A stretch of 64,000 nucleotides of DNA from Oscillospiraceae bacterium (GTDB taxonomy: Bacteria; Bacillota; Clostridia; Oscillospirales; WRJC01). Below are positions 1 to 7,955 of the stretch, piece by piece. The notes beneath the pieces were generated by a model. That model saw only the letters and a program-made list of their open reading frames with translations. It ran no database searches and was not told the DNA's origin. The DNA is taken from the NCBI GenBank assembly GCA_009783265.1, contig WRHM01000001.1:434001-498000 (forward strand), written 5' to 3'. The position numbers were made by a program, and so were the translations under genes. Within the stretch, counting starts at the first letter, position 1; each line of letters begins with the position of its first letter.

Positions 1-3
1 ATT

Positions 4-312
4 CTAAATCAAAATAACCGTAATGCCCTGATTTGCCTTTAAATAATCCCCGTCACGGGTGATGTCGGGATATGCGGCAATGATACGTTGAGTCGCAGGG
101 TCAAATAGAGTAAAATTCTCTCCGGCAACGAACTCACATATTTTACCAGCGTTTTTGTATTTGCTGAGTTCCCTGTGAACCGCAGTTTTGATTTTGCCGC
201 CGCTCCCGCTTGAACCGTATCCGTGGATTAATTTTATCATCGGATACCCGTATGCTTTTGCCCGCGAAAATGCCTGCTCAGCATATTTCATGGCTGTATC
301 GACCGTTGGCAT
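4..312 (-). CDS. Smr-domain (MutS2 C-terminal-like) protein
   Basis: The 102-residue protein has the Smr signature IKLIHGYGSSGSGGKI at about residues 26-41, matching the HGxGxG nuclease/nucleic-acid-binding loop of Smr domains, followed by a conserved basic helix. Smr domains nick or bind branched DNA or mRNA. No MutS part is present, so this is a stand-alone Smr protein. The same frame continues upstream of the ATG for about 16 codons with Smr-like residues (EVNIKQG) but with no ATG, GTG or TTG. The true start may therefore be non-canonical, or the N-terminus may be eroded. It is the first of a leftward run of small accessory genes. Confidence 0.75.
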   Translation of the reverse strand: MPTVDTAMKYAEQAFSRAKAYGYPMIKLIHGYGSSGSGGKIKTAVHRELSKYKNAGKICEFVAGENFTLFDPATQRIIAAYPDITRDGDYLKANQGITVILI

Positions 313-402
313 TCCTTGTTTTATATTGACTTCATAATATTTTTGGATTGTTATTATTGGTTCTCATATTTGTCCGCCTTTGAAAATATAAATAATATTT
401 AT

Positions 403-960
403 TTAAAAGTCTATTATATCAATAAACCGCAGCCATTGTTTTGCGCCAAGCGCAGGCAGATATAACGAGTGCATTATCTCTCTCGCACTCAAATTTTCAT
501 TTTGTCCGCTCGCCATGATCACCATATCCACCCCGAATATTTTTGCCCGCGTTGTAGGTATGACATGGAATCCTGCCCGCTCGTAAAATTTTACCCTGCG
601 TACAGCTTCGTCGTGAGCTGCGGGTGTTTTGGCTGCCGAGGGATCGTCTGCCTCGAGTACGAGAGTACGGTCGGAATAACGATTGAGTATGATTTTCAAA
701 AATTCGCTGCCATAACCTTTCGCCCGGTATTCCGGAAACACCGCAAAATAGTTGATCAGCGCATATTTCAGATTTTCCGGTGCGGTAATTATCGCATACC
801 CCATATCAACATTTTCCGTAAAATAAAATCCTTCGTAAATGTTTTTATCAAAGTTACGTTTTACTGAGAAAAACGGCTGAAGTTCATTATGCGGAAAATC
901 ACGTTTCATATGCGAGTATAAACTTTTATATTCTTCTTTATTTATGTTTCTTGTTTCCAT
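403..960 (-). CDS. GNAT family N-acetyltransferase
   Basis: This 185-residue protein has the GNAT fold pattern. A beta4 strand (INYFAVFPEYRAKGYG, about residues 69-84) carries the acetyl-CoA pyrophosphate loop RxxGxG, and a late FYERAGF motif (about residues 125-131) marks the beta5-alpha4 region. Such enzymes transfer acetyl from acetyl-CoA to an amine; the substrate cannot be told from sequence. Its length is usual for a single-domain GNAT. It stands alone, in a run of minus-strand accessory genes. Confidence 0.85.
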   Translation of the reverse strand: METRNINKEEYKSLYSHMKRDFPHNELQPFFSVKRNFDKNIYEGFYFTENVDMGYAIITAPENLKYALINYFAVFPEYRAKGYGSEFLKIILNRYSDRTLVLEADDPSAAKTPAAHDEAVRRVKFYERAGFHVIPTTRAKIFGVDMVIMASGQNENLSAREIMHSLYLPALGAKQWLRFIDIIDF

Positions 961-975
961 TAAAGTACAACCTCG

Positions 976-1196
976 CTACTGTGATTCTTTTTTCAATTTT
1001 TTATTTATCAGCGTTATCGCCAGCCGCAAGGATTTCAATCTCCGAATGAGCGTCGTCCACTGAGGCGTCCCCGGTTTTATTTTCTCCTGCGTCTTTTCTA
1101 ATTTGTGTATCATTGACAAAAAAGCTTCATACACATCTTCGAGGTCGGGTTCTGTAACCCCGTCCGGTTTGATTTCGCTTGCCGTTATTTTTTCTA
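976..1196 (-). pseudogene. small open frame with no usable start codon
   Basis: A frame of about 73 codons is open between the end of the 1194-1745 gene and a TAG at 976. It encodes a charged helical protein with segments such as EPDLEDVYEAFLSMIHKLEK and TPQWTTLIRRLKSLRLAI. It has codon use like a real gene, yet there is no ATG, GTG or TTG near its 5' end; the first ATG is about 30 codons in. I do not recognise the family. It may be the tail of a gene whose front was lost, or a coupled gene with an unusual start. Confidence 0.35.
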
Positions 1197-1745
1197 TTCC
1201 AGTTCTGTCACTTTTAATGATTTGACCGTGATTGTACTGCCATGTGCGGCTGAAATTCTGATCGGCTCGCTTATCTTTTTATTCTGCATGACCGCACGCG
1301 AAGTCATGTACGGGTATTCGTCCCCGATATGCCGCAGTTCTTCGTTCACTAAAACCAGCATTTCATTTCTGTCGATAATCCATGCTATGTCAATATATTC
1401 ATTTTCGGGTACGCGTCCGCCGCCGTAATGACCGGAACCTTTTCCCGTAATTATATCATGTATCCGCAAATCGTCTTTGTTGATCTCCCAGTTTAGAATA
1501 ATTCTGCCCTCTTTGTAATACAGGCGGATATTGCTGCCGTTTGTTTTTGCGGTTATATCAATACGCAGGGGGAACGAATAATTTTCTGTTGTCTGCATAC
1601 ATTCGGCGTCTCCGGGAGCGGTTATTGTGAGTTCCCCATTTGAAAAAGCTGCTTTCTGTTTTCTGTTGCCGTCTGTCACAGGTCTGTCTTTCCGATTCGT
1701 TGAGGGTATCATCGTCTGTAAATCTATTTCATGCACTATTTCCAT
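1194..1745 (-). CDS. LamG-like beta-sandwich protein, function unknown
   Basis: The protein is 183 residues with alternating beta strands, for example FPLRIDITAKTNGSNIRLYY, and no signal peptide. The pattern (ligand-like opening, RIDITAK, WIIDRNEMLVLVNEE, GSTITVKSLKVTE) resembles concanavalin/laminin-G-like jelly rolls that occur alone or as tails in Clostridia. I infer a cytosolic binding domain; no catalytic residues can be named. The ATG directly follows the TAA of a 25-codon mini-ORF (1746-1823), which suggests translational coupling. Confidence 0.6.
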   Translation of the reverse strand: MEIVHEIDLQTMIPSTNRKDRPVTDGNRKQKAAFSNGELTITAPGDAECMQTTENYSFPLRIDITAKTNGSNIRLYYKEGRIILNWEINKDDLRIHDIITGKGSGHYGGGRVPENEYIDIAWIIDRNEMLVLVNEELRHIGDEYPYMTSRAVMQNKKISEPIRISAAHGSTITVKSLKVTELE

Positions 1746-1823
1746 TTATATTTCCTTTTTATCCGGCAAATATACGGCGCCAATATTTTTATCGCCGTAA
1801 TCCAATTTAAAATCATATTTCAT
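1746..1823 (-). CDS. 25-codon mini-ORF, probable truncated hydrolase N-terminus
   Basis: This ORF has a good ribosome site (GGAGG, about 6 bases before the ATG), overlaps the end of the pyrophosphatase-like gene, and stops right against the ATG of the next gene. Its peptide (starting MKYDFKLDYGDKN and containing AVYLPDKK) looks like the first strand of an alpha/beta-hydrolase-type protein, then stops. I read it as the surviving front of a deleted gene or as a leader that couples the neighbours. It is too short for certainty. Confidence 0.3.
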   Translation of the reverse strand: MKYDFKLDYGDKNIGAVYLPDKKEI

Positions 1824-2364
1824 TTCGTATCCTCCGTATTAAAATACCTTTCATAAATTCATTGTCAGGCATTACAAGCTGTTTTTCTTCTTCGGTGCAA
1901 CCGATTAAGATTTTTATTTCGCTGTCCCTTTTCAACAAATCCACCGTGCAGATGACAGCGTCGATATAATCGCCGTCCGTGCCTTTCCAAACGTCAATCC
2001 CGTTGCTGTCCATAGACGATGTGTTTTCGAGATAACCGTAATCGACAGGATATATGCAATCCGGGTATTTCGGGTGACGGCTCCCTTTCGGACGGTCGAT
2101 AATGATTTTCGATTCTGCAACGAGTTTGTCGAGCGCAGACCAAAATTCATTTTCCCGAATGGCATTATTAATAACGCCGAGAATAAAGTCCGTCTTTGAG
2201 TTAGTATAAAGAACCCTGTCGCCGTTCACTTCCTCAATCAACCGCATTTTTAATTTGCCGTACTCATCGGCAATATTTTTGTCGTTGAGCAATGCGTTTC
2301 TGAATATATTATGGCGGCGGTTTTCCTCGCTGTCTTTGGGGCATACATAAAAATGATAATTCAT
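1813..2364 (-). CDS. GrpB C-terminal fragment fused to a pyrophosphatase-like domain
   Basis: Residues 1-60 or so match the C-terminal half of the GrpB/nucleotidyltransferase-like family (YHFYVCPKDSEENRRH, then an EYGKLKMRL helix and YTNSKTDFI). Residues 65-183 match proteins often annotated as inorganic pyrophosphatase in Clostridia (IIIDRPKGSRHPKYPD, VDYGYLENT, GIDVWKG, LLIGCTEEE-like). The GrpB N-terminal half is missing. The ATG used here lies inside the upstream phosphatase frame, exactly where that protein loses homology, so a deletion appears to have joined two genes. Catalytic activity of the pyrophosphatase-like part is plausible but unproved. Confidence 0.55.
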   Translation of the reverse strand: MNYHFYVCPKDSEENRRHNIFRNALLNDKNIADEYGKLKMRLIEEVNGDRVLYTNSKTDFILGVINNAIRENEFWSALDKLVAESKIIIDRPKGSRHPKYPDCIYPVDYGYLENTSSMDSNGIDVWKGTDGDYIDAVICTVDLLKRDSEIKILIGCTEEEKQLVMPDNEFMKGILIRRIRNEI

Positions 2365-2827
2365 GCCAAACTGCCAATGCGCCGCCGTGCGAAACGAGTA
2401 TGATATTTTCCGCTTCGCTCGCCACAATATCACGGCAAACGGATTCCACTCGATTCCACAACTCACGCCATGTTTCCGCTCCGTGAAACTCAGGCTCATC
2501 TATGGAATTTATCGTCAACCTGTTCTCCTGCGCCCATTGCTTGCTTTTGCCTATTGCTTCGCCAAAATTGATTTCGCGTAGTTTTTCACGGTATTTAATT
2601 TCAATGCCCATATATCGTGCAAGCGGCTCGGCCGTCTGCTTTGCGCGAAGCAAGTCTGACGAATAGATTTTATATGCTTGACCTTTCAATTCGGCGGATA
2701 GCTTTCGCCCGATGTTCTCGGCGTGTTCTTTTCCTAAATCGGTCAACTCCCAATCCGTCCACGAACCAATCATGCCGTTTATGTGTTGAACTGATTGCGT
2801 ATGTTGTATGGTAATGATGTTTTTCAT
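2309..2827 (-). pseudogene. histidine phosphatase (PhoE/GpmB-like), C-terminus lost
   Basis: This is a phosphoglycerate-mutase-like phosphatase. Its N-terminal motif reads IQHTQSVQH, where the usual LVRHGQT/ARHGET has RHG, so the catalytic Arg-His appears as QH. It has SSDLLRAKQTA (about residues 56-66), REINFGE and the second histidine in LVSHGGALAVW (about residues 144-154). Just after SHGGALAVW the protein leaves the family and ends in an unrelated tail, while another frame picks up GrpB sequence. A deletion junction near 2350-2375 explains this. The gene overlaps the HIT gene as ATGA, so the two were coupled. Confidence 0.6.
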
Positions 2828-3345
2828 TCCGGTTTCAATTCCTCCCGCATTCGTTCAATAAACCACAAGTATTCTTCATAGCTCTCATACGGAGCCGGTT
2901 CGCTCACCCGATAATCAATCGGCGCACTTGGGAAATCATCGTCAAGATAACGCGGAAATAAGTGAATGTGTATATGCGCCCCGGAGTTCGCGTGCATTTC
3001 ATAGTTTATTTTTACCGCGCCCGTGACTTTGCGGAGCGCTTTCCCGACACGCTGAACTTCGCTCATGAAAACAGAGGCATCAGCTTCGGGCATATCTTCG
3101 AAGTGAAAATAATGTTTTAACGGTATTACGCACAGCTTGCCGAATAACCGTGCCTGCCCCGGATATTCGCCGTGAACCCAAAAAAGATCGTTTTTCAAAA
3201 TATCGTCAGTTTTATCATCGGATTCGGGTTCGGTAGTGCAAGGACAATTTTCTTTTTGCGACGCTTGAATAAATTCGGAGTAACGGTAATGGAAACTCTT
3301 GCCTCGTTTTTCGGTCGTGGCTTTTCTTACAAGATTAACTATCAA
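2824..3345 (-). CDS. HIT-family hydrolase/transferase
   Basis: The 173-residue protein carries the histidine triad as HIHIHLFPR (about residues 126-134), the HxHxHxx motif of nucleoside-monophosphate hydrolases and transferases. Upstream strands (GKLCVIPLKHYFHFEDM) fit the HIT fold. The first 40 residues are not typical, so the true start may be internal. It ends in an ATGA overlap with the truncated histidine phosphatase. It resembles diadenosine-polyphosphate or aminoacyl-AMP hydrolases; the substrate is unknown. Confidence 0.8.
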   Translation of the reverse strand: MIVNLVRKATTEKRGKSFHYRYSEFIQASQKENCPCTTEPESDDKTDDILKNDLFWVHGEYPGQARLFGKLCVIPLKHYFHFEDMPEADASVFMSEVQRVGKALRKVTGAVKINYEMHANSGAHIHIHLFPRYLDDDFPSAPIDYRVSEPAPYESYEEYLWFIERMREELKPE

Positions 3346-3369
3346 TCAATCCTAAGCGATTGATTGATA
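3340..3369. promoter_or_regulatory. 12-bp perfect inverted repeat, possible operator
   Basis: TATCAATCAATC and its exact complement flank a 6-base loop, between the RepA_N fragment stop and the HIT gene start. There is no T-run on either side, so a terminator is unlikely. A protein-binding site, or a boundary feature of the mobile element, fits better. Confidence 0.4.
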
Positions 3370-3370
3370 A

Positions 3371-3727
3371 TCAAACATCGAATTTTTTAAGATAAATAAT
3401 ATTCGGTTTTCCTAACCCCTGACGTTTCTTCTCCGCTAATCCAAATTCGCAAAGAACAGATAAAAGACTGACCGCTTTCTCCCGCGCATATTTGAACGTC
3501 GTCATAATTTCGTTTATGGTGAAATAAATATATACCCGTCCTTGTTCATCAATCCAGTTGTTCTGCCGCGACAGCCCTACACGGTCAAGCATAAGGCTGT
3601 ATAACAGAACGCAATCGCCGGACAGACGTTTATATTTTTCTGCTTCAAAAAGAGATTTTGGAACACGCAGAAAAGTGAAATTTTCGTTTTCATTCGGATA
3701 AAAATAATTGTCGTGCATATATTTCAC
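3371..3727 (-). CDS. RepA_N-type replication initiator, short form
   Basis: The 118-residue protein matches the RepA_N domain (FTFLRVPKSLFEAEKYKRL at about residues 17-35, LLYSLMLDRVGLS, a GRVYIYFTINEI segment and the KKRQGLGKPNIIYL end). Full-length initiators of plasmids and ICEs are longer, so either only the DNA-binding domain is retained or it acts as a regulator. It follows the excisionase-like gene by 6 bases, is transcribed leftward from the phage-like switch, and belongs to the decayed integrative element. Confidence 0.8.
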   Translation of the reverse strand: MKYMHDNYFYPNENENFTFLRVPKSLFEAEKYKRLSGDCVLLYSLMLDRVGLSRQNNWIDEQGRVYIYFTINEIMTTFKYAREKAVSLLSVLCEFGLAEKKRQGLGKPNIIYLKKFDV

Positions 3728-3733
3728 GCCCTT

Positions 3734-3985
3734 TTAATTGTAGATTTTTTCGCTTATTGGTCTTATCCCGTTTGTTTTTATTGTTTGTGCAGGTTGAGTT
3801 GACGTCGGATTGTTAAGATAATCGAATAATATATCTAAATTCACAAGATATTTTGAGCCGGCTCTGAAACTTGGCAGTTCCCCGGTTTTTATCATACGGC
3901 GGAGCGCGGTCTGTGTAAACGCAGTCTGCGGGTCTGCTTTTTTTACTTCCTGTATCGCTTCCGTGATTGTTCTCATGCGTGTCAT
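3734..3985 (-). CDS. excisionase-like HTH protein
   Basis: This is an 83-residue basic winged-helix protein of the MerR/Xis type. ALRRMIKTGELPSFRAGSKY (about residues 27-46) is the helix-turn-wing that reads DNA in Tn916-type excisionases. It is the first gene of the leftward operon that also holds repA_N, with its promoter facing that of the repressor. The expected role is to direct the linked integrase toward excision. Because the integrase is broken, it may now have no partner. Confidence 0.7.
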   Translation of the reverse strand: MTRMRTITEAIQEVKKADPQTAFTQTALRRMIKTGELPSFRAGSKYLVNLDILFDYLNNPTSTQPAQTIKTNGIRPISEKIYN

Positions 3986-4025
3986 ATTTTTTACACTCTT
4001 TCTTAAAATTATTTTTGTTTAACTA

Positions 4026-4054
4026 TTGACAAAGCAAATTATATTTGCTATAAT
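4026..4054 (+). promoter_or_regulatory. consensus promoter for the repressor/integrase genes
   Basis: TTGACA at 4026-4031, a 17-base spacer and TATAAT at 4049-4054. The spacer holds the palindrome GCAAAT-TAT-ATTTGC. It points rightward to the repressor at 4179. Confidence 0.8.
4034..4048. promoter_or_regulatory. operator palindrome GCAAAT-N3-ATTTGC
   Basis: Perfect 6-base arms lie between the -35 and -10 of the rightward promoter. A further pair ATTGCGC (4058-4064) and GCGCAAT (4101-4107) brackets the two start sites. These are the likely targets of the adjacent XRE repressor (inference). Confidence 0.55.
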
Positions 4055-4094
4055 GACATTGCGCAAGTTGATATAGCTTTTAATTGCTATTTAT

Positions 4095-4123
4095 ATTATA
4101 GCGCAATCTTTCAAAATTGTCAA
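4095..4123 (-). promoter_or_regulatory. consensus promoter for xis/repA_N, facing the repressor promoter
   Basis: Read on the minus strand: TTGACA at 4118-4123, 17-base spacer, TATAAT at 4095-4100. Its start site (about 4088) lies beyond that of the rightward promoter (about 4061), so the two transcripts overlap head-on. Confidence 0.8.
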
Positions 4124-4178
4124 GCATATTTTGCTAAAAAATAAAATCGCGAGTAAATATTGCGAGAAAGGTTTTTTT

Positions 4179-4883
4179 ATGAAAAAAGAAAGTGATTTTA
4201 ATGGTTATAATTCTGTTTTCGCAGCTCGTTTGCGTAAAATAATGAACGAACAAAATAAAACACAAAAGGAAGTTGCCGATGTTCTGGGAATAACACGGCA
4301 GGCAATATCGCAATATTTAGATGGAGCAGTTCAACCTAATTTGGAGAAACTATATAAATTGGCGAATTATTTTCAAGTTTCGTGCGATTGGTTCGTCGGG
4401 CAAAGCGATATAAAAAGTTCAGACGCGGATGATGTTGCTATTAATAAAAAACTTGGTTTAACGCAAGAGGCGATAGAGTATTTACAGTTTATAAATGAAA
4501 ATGTAGATGATATTGAATCGTTAGAAAACGAATTAAAAACAATAAATTTTTTATTATCTGATTACGGACATAGTACAGTCTTTTTGTTAGAAGATATTGC
4601 AGAATATTTATATGGCTCTGAAATAATAGAAATGTGTAAAAATGCTCATTATCATCTTGATAATTTAGTTGAATTTGATAATAATGAAAGAAAAGAAATT
4701 AATTTGGGAGCACATATTATAAGTAATTTTCTCAAAGAAGATGATGTTTTAAATATGTTATTATTAAATGCACAAAAATCACTCGTAAAATCTATGGAGC
4801 ATATTCGTGATATTCATTCTAAACACAGGATTCACAGGATTATTGGTGGGTATAATATAAAAAAAGATAACGAAAAAATTTAA
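4179..4883 (+). CDS. XRE-family repressor of the integrative element
   Basis: The N-terminal HTH_3 domain is clear: FAARLRKIMNEQNKTQKEVA, then VLGITRQAISQYLDGAVQPN with the recognition helix, and LYKLANYFQVSCDWFVG closing the five-helix unit. The rest (about 150 residues) is acidic and helical, probably for oligomerisation or signal sensing. The ATG at 4179 has a GAGAAAGG site 8 bases upstream and is preferred over a TTG at 4131. It ends 18 bases before the integrase and faces the excisionase operon, so it is the expected lysogeny-type repressor. Its A+T content is higher than that of its neighbours. Confidence 0.8.
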   Translation: MKKESDFNGYNSVFAARLRKIMNEQNKTQKEVADVLGITRQAISQYLDGAVQPNLEKLYKLANYFQVSCDWFVGQSDIKSSDADDVAINKKLGLTQEAIEYLQFINENVDDIESLENELKTINFLLSDYGHSTVFLLEDIAEYLYGSEIIEMCKNAHYHLDNLVEFDNNERKEINLGAHIISNFLKEDDVLNMLLLNAQKSLVKSMEHIRDIHSKHRIHRIIGGYNIKKDNEKI

Positions 4884-4901
4884 AAGGGGGAATCCAAAAG
4901 T

Positions 4902-6082
4902 ATGGCAAATATAGAAAAACGCGGTGATACATACCGTATTCGCGTGTCATGCGGTTATGACACGTCCGGCAGACAAATCGTGAAACGGACAACGTGGAAG
5001 CCCGAACCTAACTTGACCGAAAAACAAATCCAAAAAGAATTGAACCGTTTTGTCGTTGATTTTGAAAATAAAGTCATGAACGGCGATTTTACAAGCACTA
5101 TACATATAAAACTCGCGGACTTCTGCGTTCAATATTTAGAAATTGCGGATAATATACTCGCGCCGACAACAAAAGAATTGTATGTTAAGATAATAAATAA
5201 CATCATTATACCTTCGCTCGGACACATGAAGTTAAAAGACATAAAACCCCTATCCATGTTCAAAGATTTATTCAAATGCTTGGCGGTGAGGGCGTGAGAG
5301 TGGATAAAAAAGGCGATAAACTTTCCCCTGCAACAGTAAAACGCTATCTTACCGTGTTAAAATCAATTATGACGCAGGCGTATAAATTAGAATTGATTTC
5401 GCAGAACCCGACAAGTTCATCAAAATTATATATCCCGGAAGTTATCGAACCAGAAGTTGAAATATTTACAAAAGAAGAAACGGCTCAAATGCTGTCATGT
5501 CTTGACAGCGAGCCGCTTATGTTTCAGGTATTTATACATTTGGCTATCGTAACAGGCTGTCGGCGAGGAGAATTGACCGCTTTGAAATGAGAAAATATAA
5601 ACCTTAATAACGGTATTATCGTGATAAAACAGAGTAATTATAAATTGACCGGAAAAGAAACGCTAAGCAAAGCCCCAAAGACTAAAAACAGTATCAGAGA
5701 AATTTCAATCCCAGCATATCTTGTAGATTTATTGAAACAATATCAAGTCGAACAATCGGAATACAAAATCAATCTCGGCGACAAATGGGCGAATGAAGAT
5801 TGGCTATTTACACAAGTTGATGGTTCTGTAATGAATCCGCACACGCCGACACGACAATTCACAAAGTTTTTGAAGAAAAATAATATTCCTCACAGAAAAT
5901 TACACGCGCTCCGTCATACATCGGCAACAATCCTATTATCAAGCGGCACGAACATAAAAACGGTTGCCTCTAGATTAGGACATACACAACTCAGTACGAC
6001 GAACCGTTACGTTCACGCTCTGCGTGACGCTGATGAAGCGGCGGCACAAACTTTTGAAAATTTAATAAAGCCCAAAGAATAA
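4902..6082 (+). pseudogene. int: Tn916-type tyrosine integrase, broken by a frameshift and a stop
   Basis: Three consecutive frames together give one phage/ICE integrase: an AP2-like arm-binding domain (MANIEKRGDTYRIRVSCG), a SAM-like core-binding domain, and a catalytic domain with Arg (TGCRRGELTALK), His-x-x-Arg (LHALRHTSATILL), RLGHTQ and the tyrosine (NRYVHALR). A one-base deletion in an A-run near 5255-5262 shifts the frame. At 5588-5590 TGA replaces the expected TGG of the ALKWE motif. All catalytic residues survive, so the decay is recent. The RBS AAAGGGGG precedes the ATG. Confidence 0.85.
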
Positions 6083-6163
6083 AAAAACGAATACATTTAT
6101 TTTTTTTGATTTCAATAATGCCCAAGTAATGCCCAAAACGCAAATTTTCCTATAAACAACAAA

Positions 6164-6202
6164 AATGGCGATATACGATTTCCCTCGTAATATCGCCATT
6201 TT
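6164..6202 (-). terminator. hairpin terminator after tRNA-Pro
   Basis: ATGGCGATAT pairs with ATATCGCCAT. On the minus strand the stem is followed by TTTTTG, which fits termination of the tRNA transcript; on the plus strand it also has a short T-run after the integrase remnant. Confidence 0.65.
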
Positions 6203-6205
6203 CTT

Positions 6206-6281
6206 TGGTCTGAGTGACTGGACTTGAACCAGCGGCCTCTACCACCCCAAGGTAGCGCGCTCCCAACTGCGCCACACCCAG
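6206..6281 (-). tRNA. tRNA-Pro (anticodon GGG), CCA encoded
   Basis: The cloverleaf folds fully: acceptor CTGGGTG with CACTCAG, D stem GCGC/GCGC, anticodon stem CTACC/GGTAG around loop TTGGGGT (anticodon GGG), T arm GCTGG-TTCAAGT-CCAGT, discriminator A and encoded CCA. Its 3' end points toward the integrase, the usual arrangement when a tRNA gene is the attachment site. No second copy of its 3' end was seen in this window. Confidence 0.9.
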
Positions 6282-6288
6282 TTTTATT

Positions 6289-6317
6289 ATCCCGTATGTA
6301 AAAAATACGGGATTTTT
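6289..6317 (+). terminator. hairpin ATCCCGTAT/ATACGGGAT with T-run
   Basis: A 9-bp perfect stem is followed on the plus strand by TTTTTC. It lies between the tRNA 5' end and the methyltransferase stop. On the minus strand the trailing bases are AATAAAA, a weaker stop. Confidence 0.5.
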
Positions 6318-6338
6318 CTATTTTATCATTCCCTAACC

Positions 6339-7145
6339 CTACAATTTCCTTAAAACATCAAGACTATGATGTGTCGCCCCGACTAAATCGTCCCTTTCAC
6401 ATACTGTAAAATGATACTTTAAATAAACTTCAAACATCTCGTCAGTCATATTGTCGACTGTCTCTCTCATATAATTCGTCTGCCCGTCTGTTGCCACATA
6501 ATGCAGCCGCTCAACAATATTATCGAATTTATCCATAAATCCGTCTATATCTTCTTTTACGCACCGGTCAAATACATCTTTTTGCATTTTCCATCTAAAA
6601 GTCTCACCGTCGAGTATCCTGTCGTTTATCCAGTCAATAATATTGCCGTTTTTAAATCCTCCGGTAATAATACTTGAATCGCTTATGCAATACGCAACAA
6701 AAATAACTCCGCCTTTTTTTGTCACTCTGATTGCTTCGGATAACGCTTTTATTTTATCTTCGACACAATACAAATGATATATCGGGCCTAATACCAGTGT
6801 AATATCAAAACTCCTATTGTCAAATCCTGATAAATCCAGCGCGTTGCCCTGTATAATATTAATTTTTTCATTTTCAACAGGCTGAATCAAAAGCCTGTTT
6901 TTAAATATATTAATATTATACTCGACCAGTTCAACCGCTGTAACGTCGTAACCCTTTAACGCGAGAGCATGAGAATATCTGCCTGTCCCCGCGCCGATTT
7001 CAAGAATTTTCGCGCCGGACGTCAGATATTTTTCGATATAGCGCATAGTAGTGAGAAACTCAACCTGTCCGTGTTTTGTATCAGTCAGACGGCTGTCCTC
7101 ATCGACATTATTATAAAAGTCTATAATATATTTATAATTTTCCAC
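6339..7145 (-). CDS. class I SAM-dependent methyltransferase
   Basis: The 268-residue protein has the Rossmann motif I AKILEIGAGTGRYSHALA (about residues 40-57), motif II acidic strand DVTAVELVEYN, and motif IV DITLVLGPIYHL, typical of Methyltransf_11/25 small-molecule enzymes. The C-terminal insert (DIDGFMDKFDN and beyond) may bind the substrate. It has its own consensus promoter at 7191-7219 and stands alone. The acceptor is unknown. Confidence 0.85.
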   Translation of the reverse strand: MENYKYIIDFYNNVDEDSRLTDTKHGQVEFLTTMRYIEKYLTSGAKILEIGAGTGRYSHALALKGYDVTAVELVEYNINIFKNRLLIQPVENEKINIIQGNALDLSGFDNRSFDITLVLGPIYHLYCVEDKIKALSEAIRVTKKGGVIFVAYCISDSSIITGGFKNGNIIDWINDRILDGETFRWKMQKDVFDRCVKEDIDGFMDKFDNIVERLHYVATDGQTNYMRETVDNMTDEMFEVYLKYHFTVCERDDLVGATHHSLDVLRKL

Positions 7146-7190
7146 AATATTAACATTCCTAAAATTATATTATTATATATGGACTTTTAA

Positions 7191-7219
7191 ATTATATCAC
7201 ACGCAATAATATTTGTCAA
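7191..7219 (-). promoter_or_regulatory. extended -10 promoter for the methyltransferase
   Basis: TTGACA (7214-7219), 17-base spacer ending GTGA, TATAAT (7191-7196); the TGA before the -10 gives a TGN extended element. Confidence 0.8.
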
Positions 7220-7247
7220 TATTATTTTTTTGAGTAGTTTTATATAT

Positions 7248-7886
7248 TTATTTTGCGCACCAGTAAACGGCATTCCGTATAATTTTCTGATATTGTAGAT
7301 TTTCAAATACGTTTAAATTATGTCCCGGCGTAAGTACGCATACACGGCCTTTCCCGTTGTGAACACGCGCGTAGCCCGCAGGCTGCGTTCCGTTTTCCGA
7401 ACTGCTCTCAAGAAAAACGTCTGCGTCTATAGCTTTAAAATCAATAAAATAATGCTCGTCTTTTTCAGAGAAATCCTTCGCTCCGCTTGTTATTTCGTGA
7501 TCAGATATTATCTTAAAATCAACTATGCATTGTTCCGGATGATTCACAAATTCACAGCCGGCAATATCTCTCAATATCTTTGATTTTTTACACAATACGC
7601 TTCCTGCGTGCAGAAATATCAAGCCGCCGCCGCTGTTTGCGTAATTCTCAAACTGTTTTTCAATATCTTCGGTGAACCAGTTTTCGTGTTTTGATTTTGA
7701 AACAACATCGTCTTTTGCGATTATAACAACATTATATCCCGATAACGGCTTATCTTCAAACGAATATTCCGTCATATCTACTGCGTATGTCAAATCGCAC
7801 TCGTCCTGCAAAAATAAAAATGCCAGTCCTTCCCGAACAACTTCAACGTGATGATAAATATCGTCGCATATAACTAATATTTTCAT
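7248..7886 (-). CDS. ThuA-like (glutamine-amidotransferase-fold) protein
   Basis: This is a 212-residue ThuA-family protein: GYNVVIIAKDDV, then NYANSGGGLIFLHAGS (about residues 82-97), FKIISDHEIT, and a late GKGRVCVLTPGHNL-type motif with histidine (GHNLNVF). ThuA-like domains share the class I glutamine-amidotransferase fold and often sit with sugar oxidoreductases; the activity is poorly defined. The ATG has an excellent CAGGAGG site. No sugar genes adjoin it directly, and the nearest sugar operon is at 13.5 kb. Confidence 0.8.
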   Translation of the reverse strand: MKILVICDDIYHHVEVVREGLAFLFLQDECDLTYAVDMTEYSFEDKPLSGYNVVIIAKDDVVSKSKHENWFTEDIEKQFENYANSGGGLIFLHAGSVLCKKSKILRDIAGCEFVNHPEQCIVDFKIISDHEITSGAKDFSEKDEHYFIDFKAIDADVFLESSSENGTQPAGYARVHNGKGRVCVLTPGHNLNVFENLQYQKIIRNAVYWCAK

Positions 7887-7955
7887 GTGCTTTTTCCTCC
7901 TGAGAAAAATAAATTATTTTTAATTAAAATTAATGCTATAATATATCTCCGTGCT

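Noticed and set aside
5588..5590. TGA in the integrase read as tryptophan (code change)
   Set aside because: TGA is used as an ordinary stop by other genes here (for example the RepA_N fragment, HIT and macroglobulin), so the integrase TGA is a mutation.
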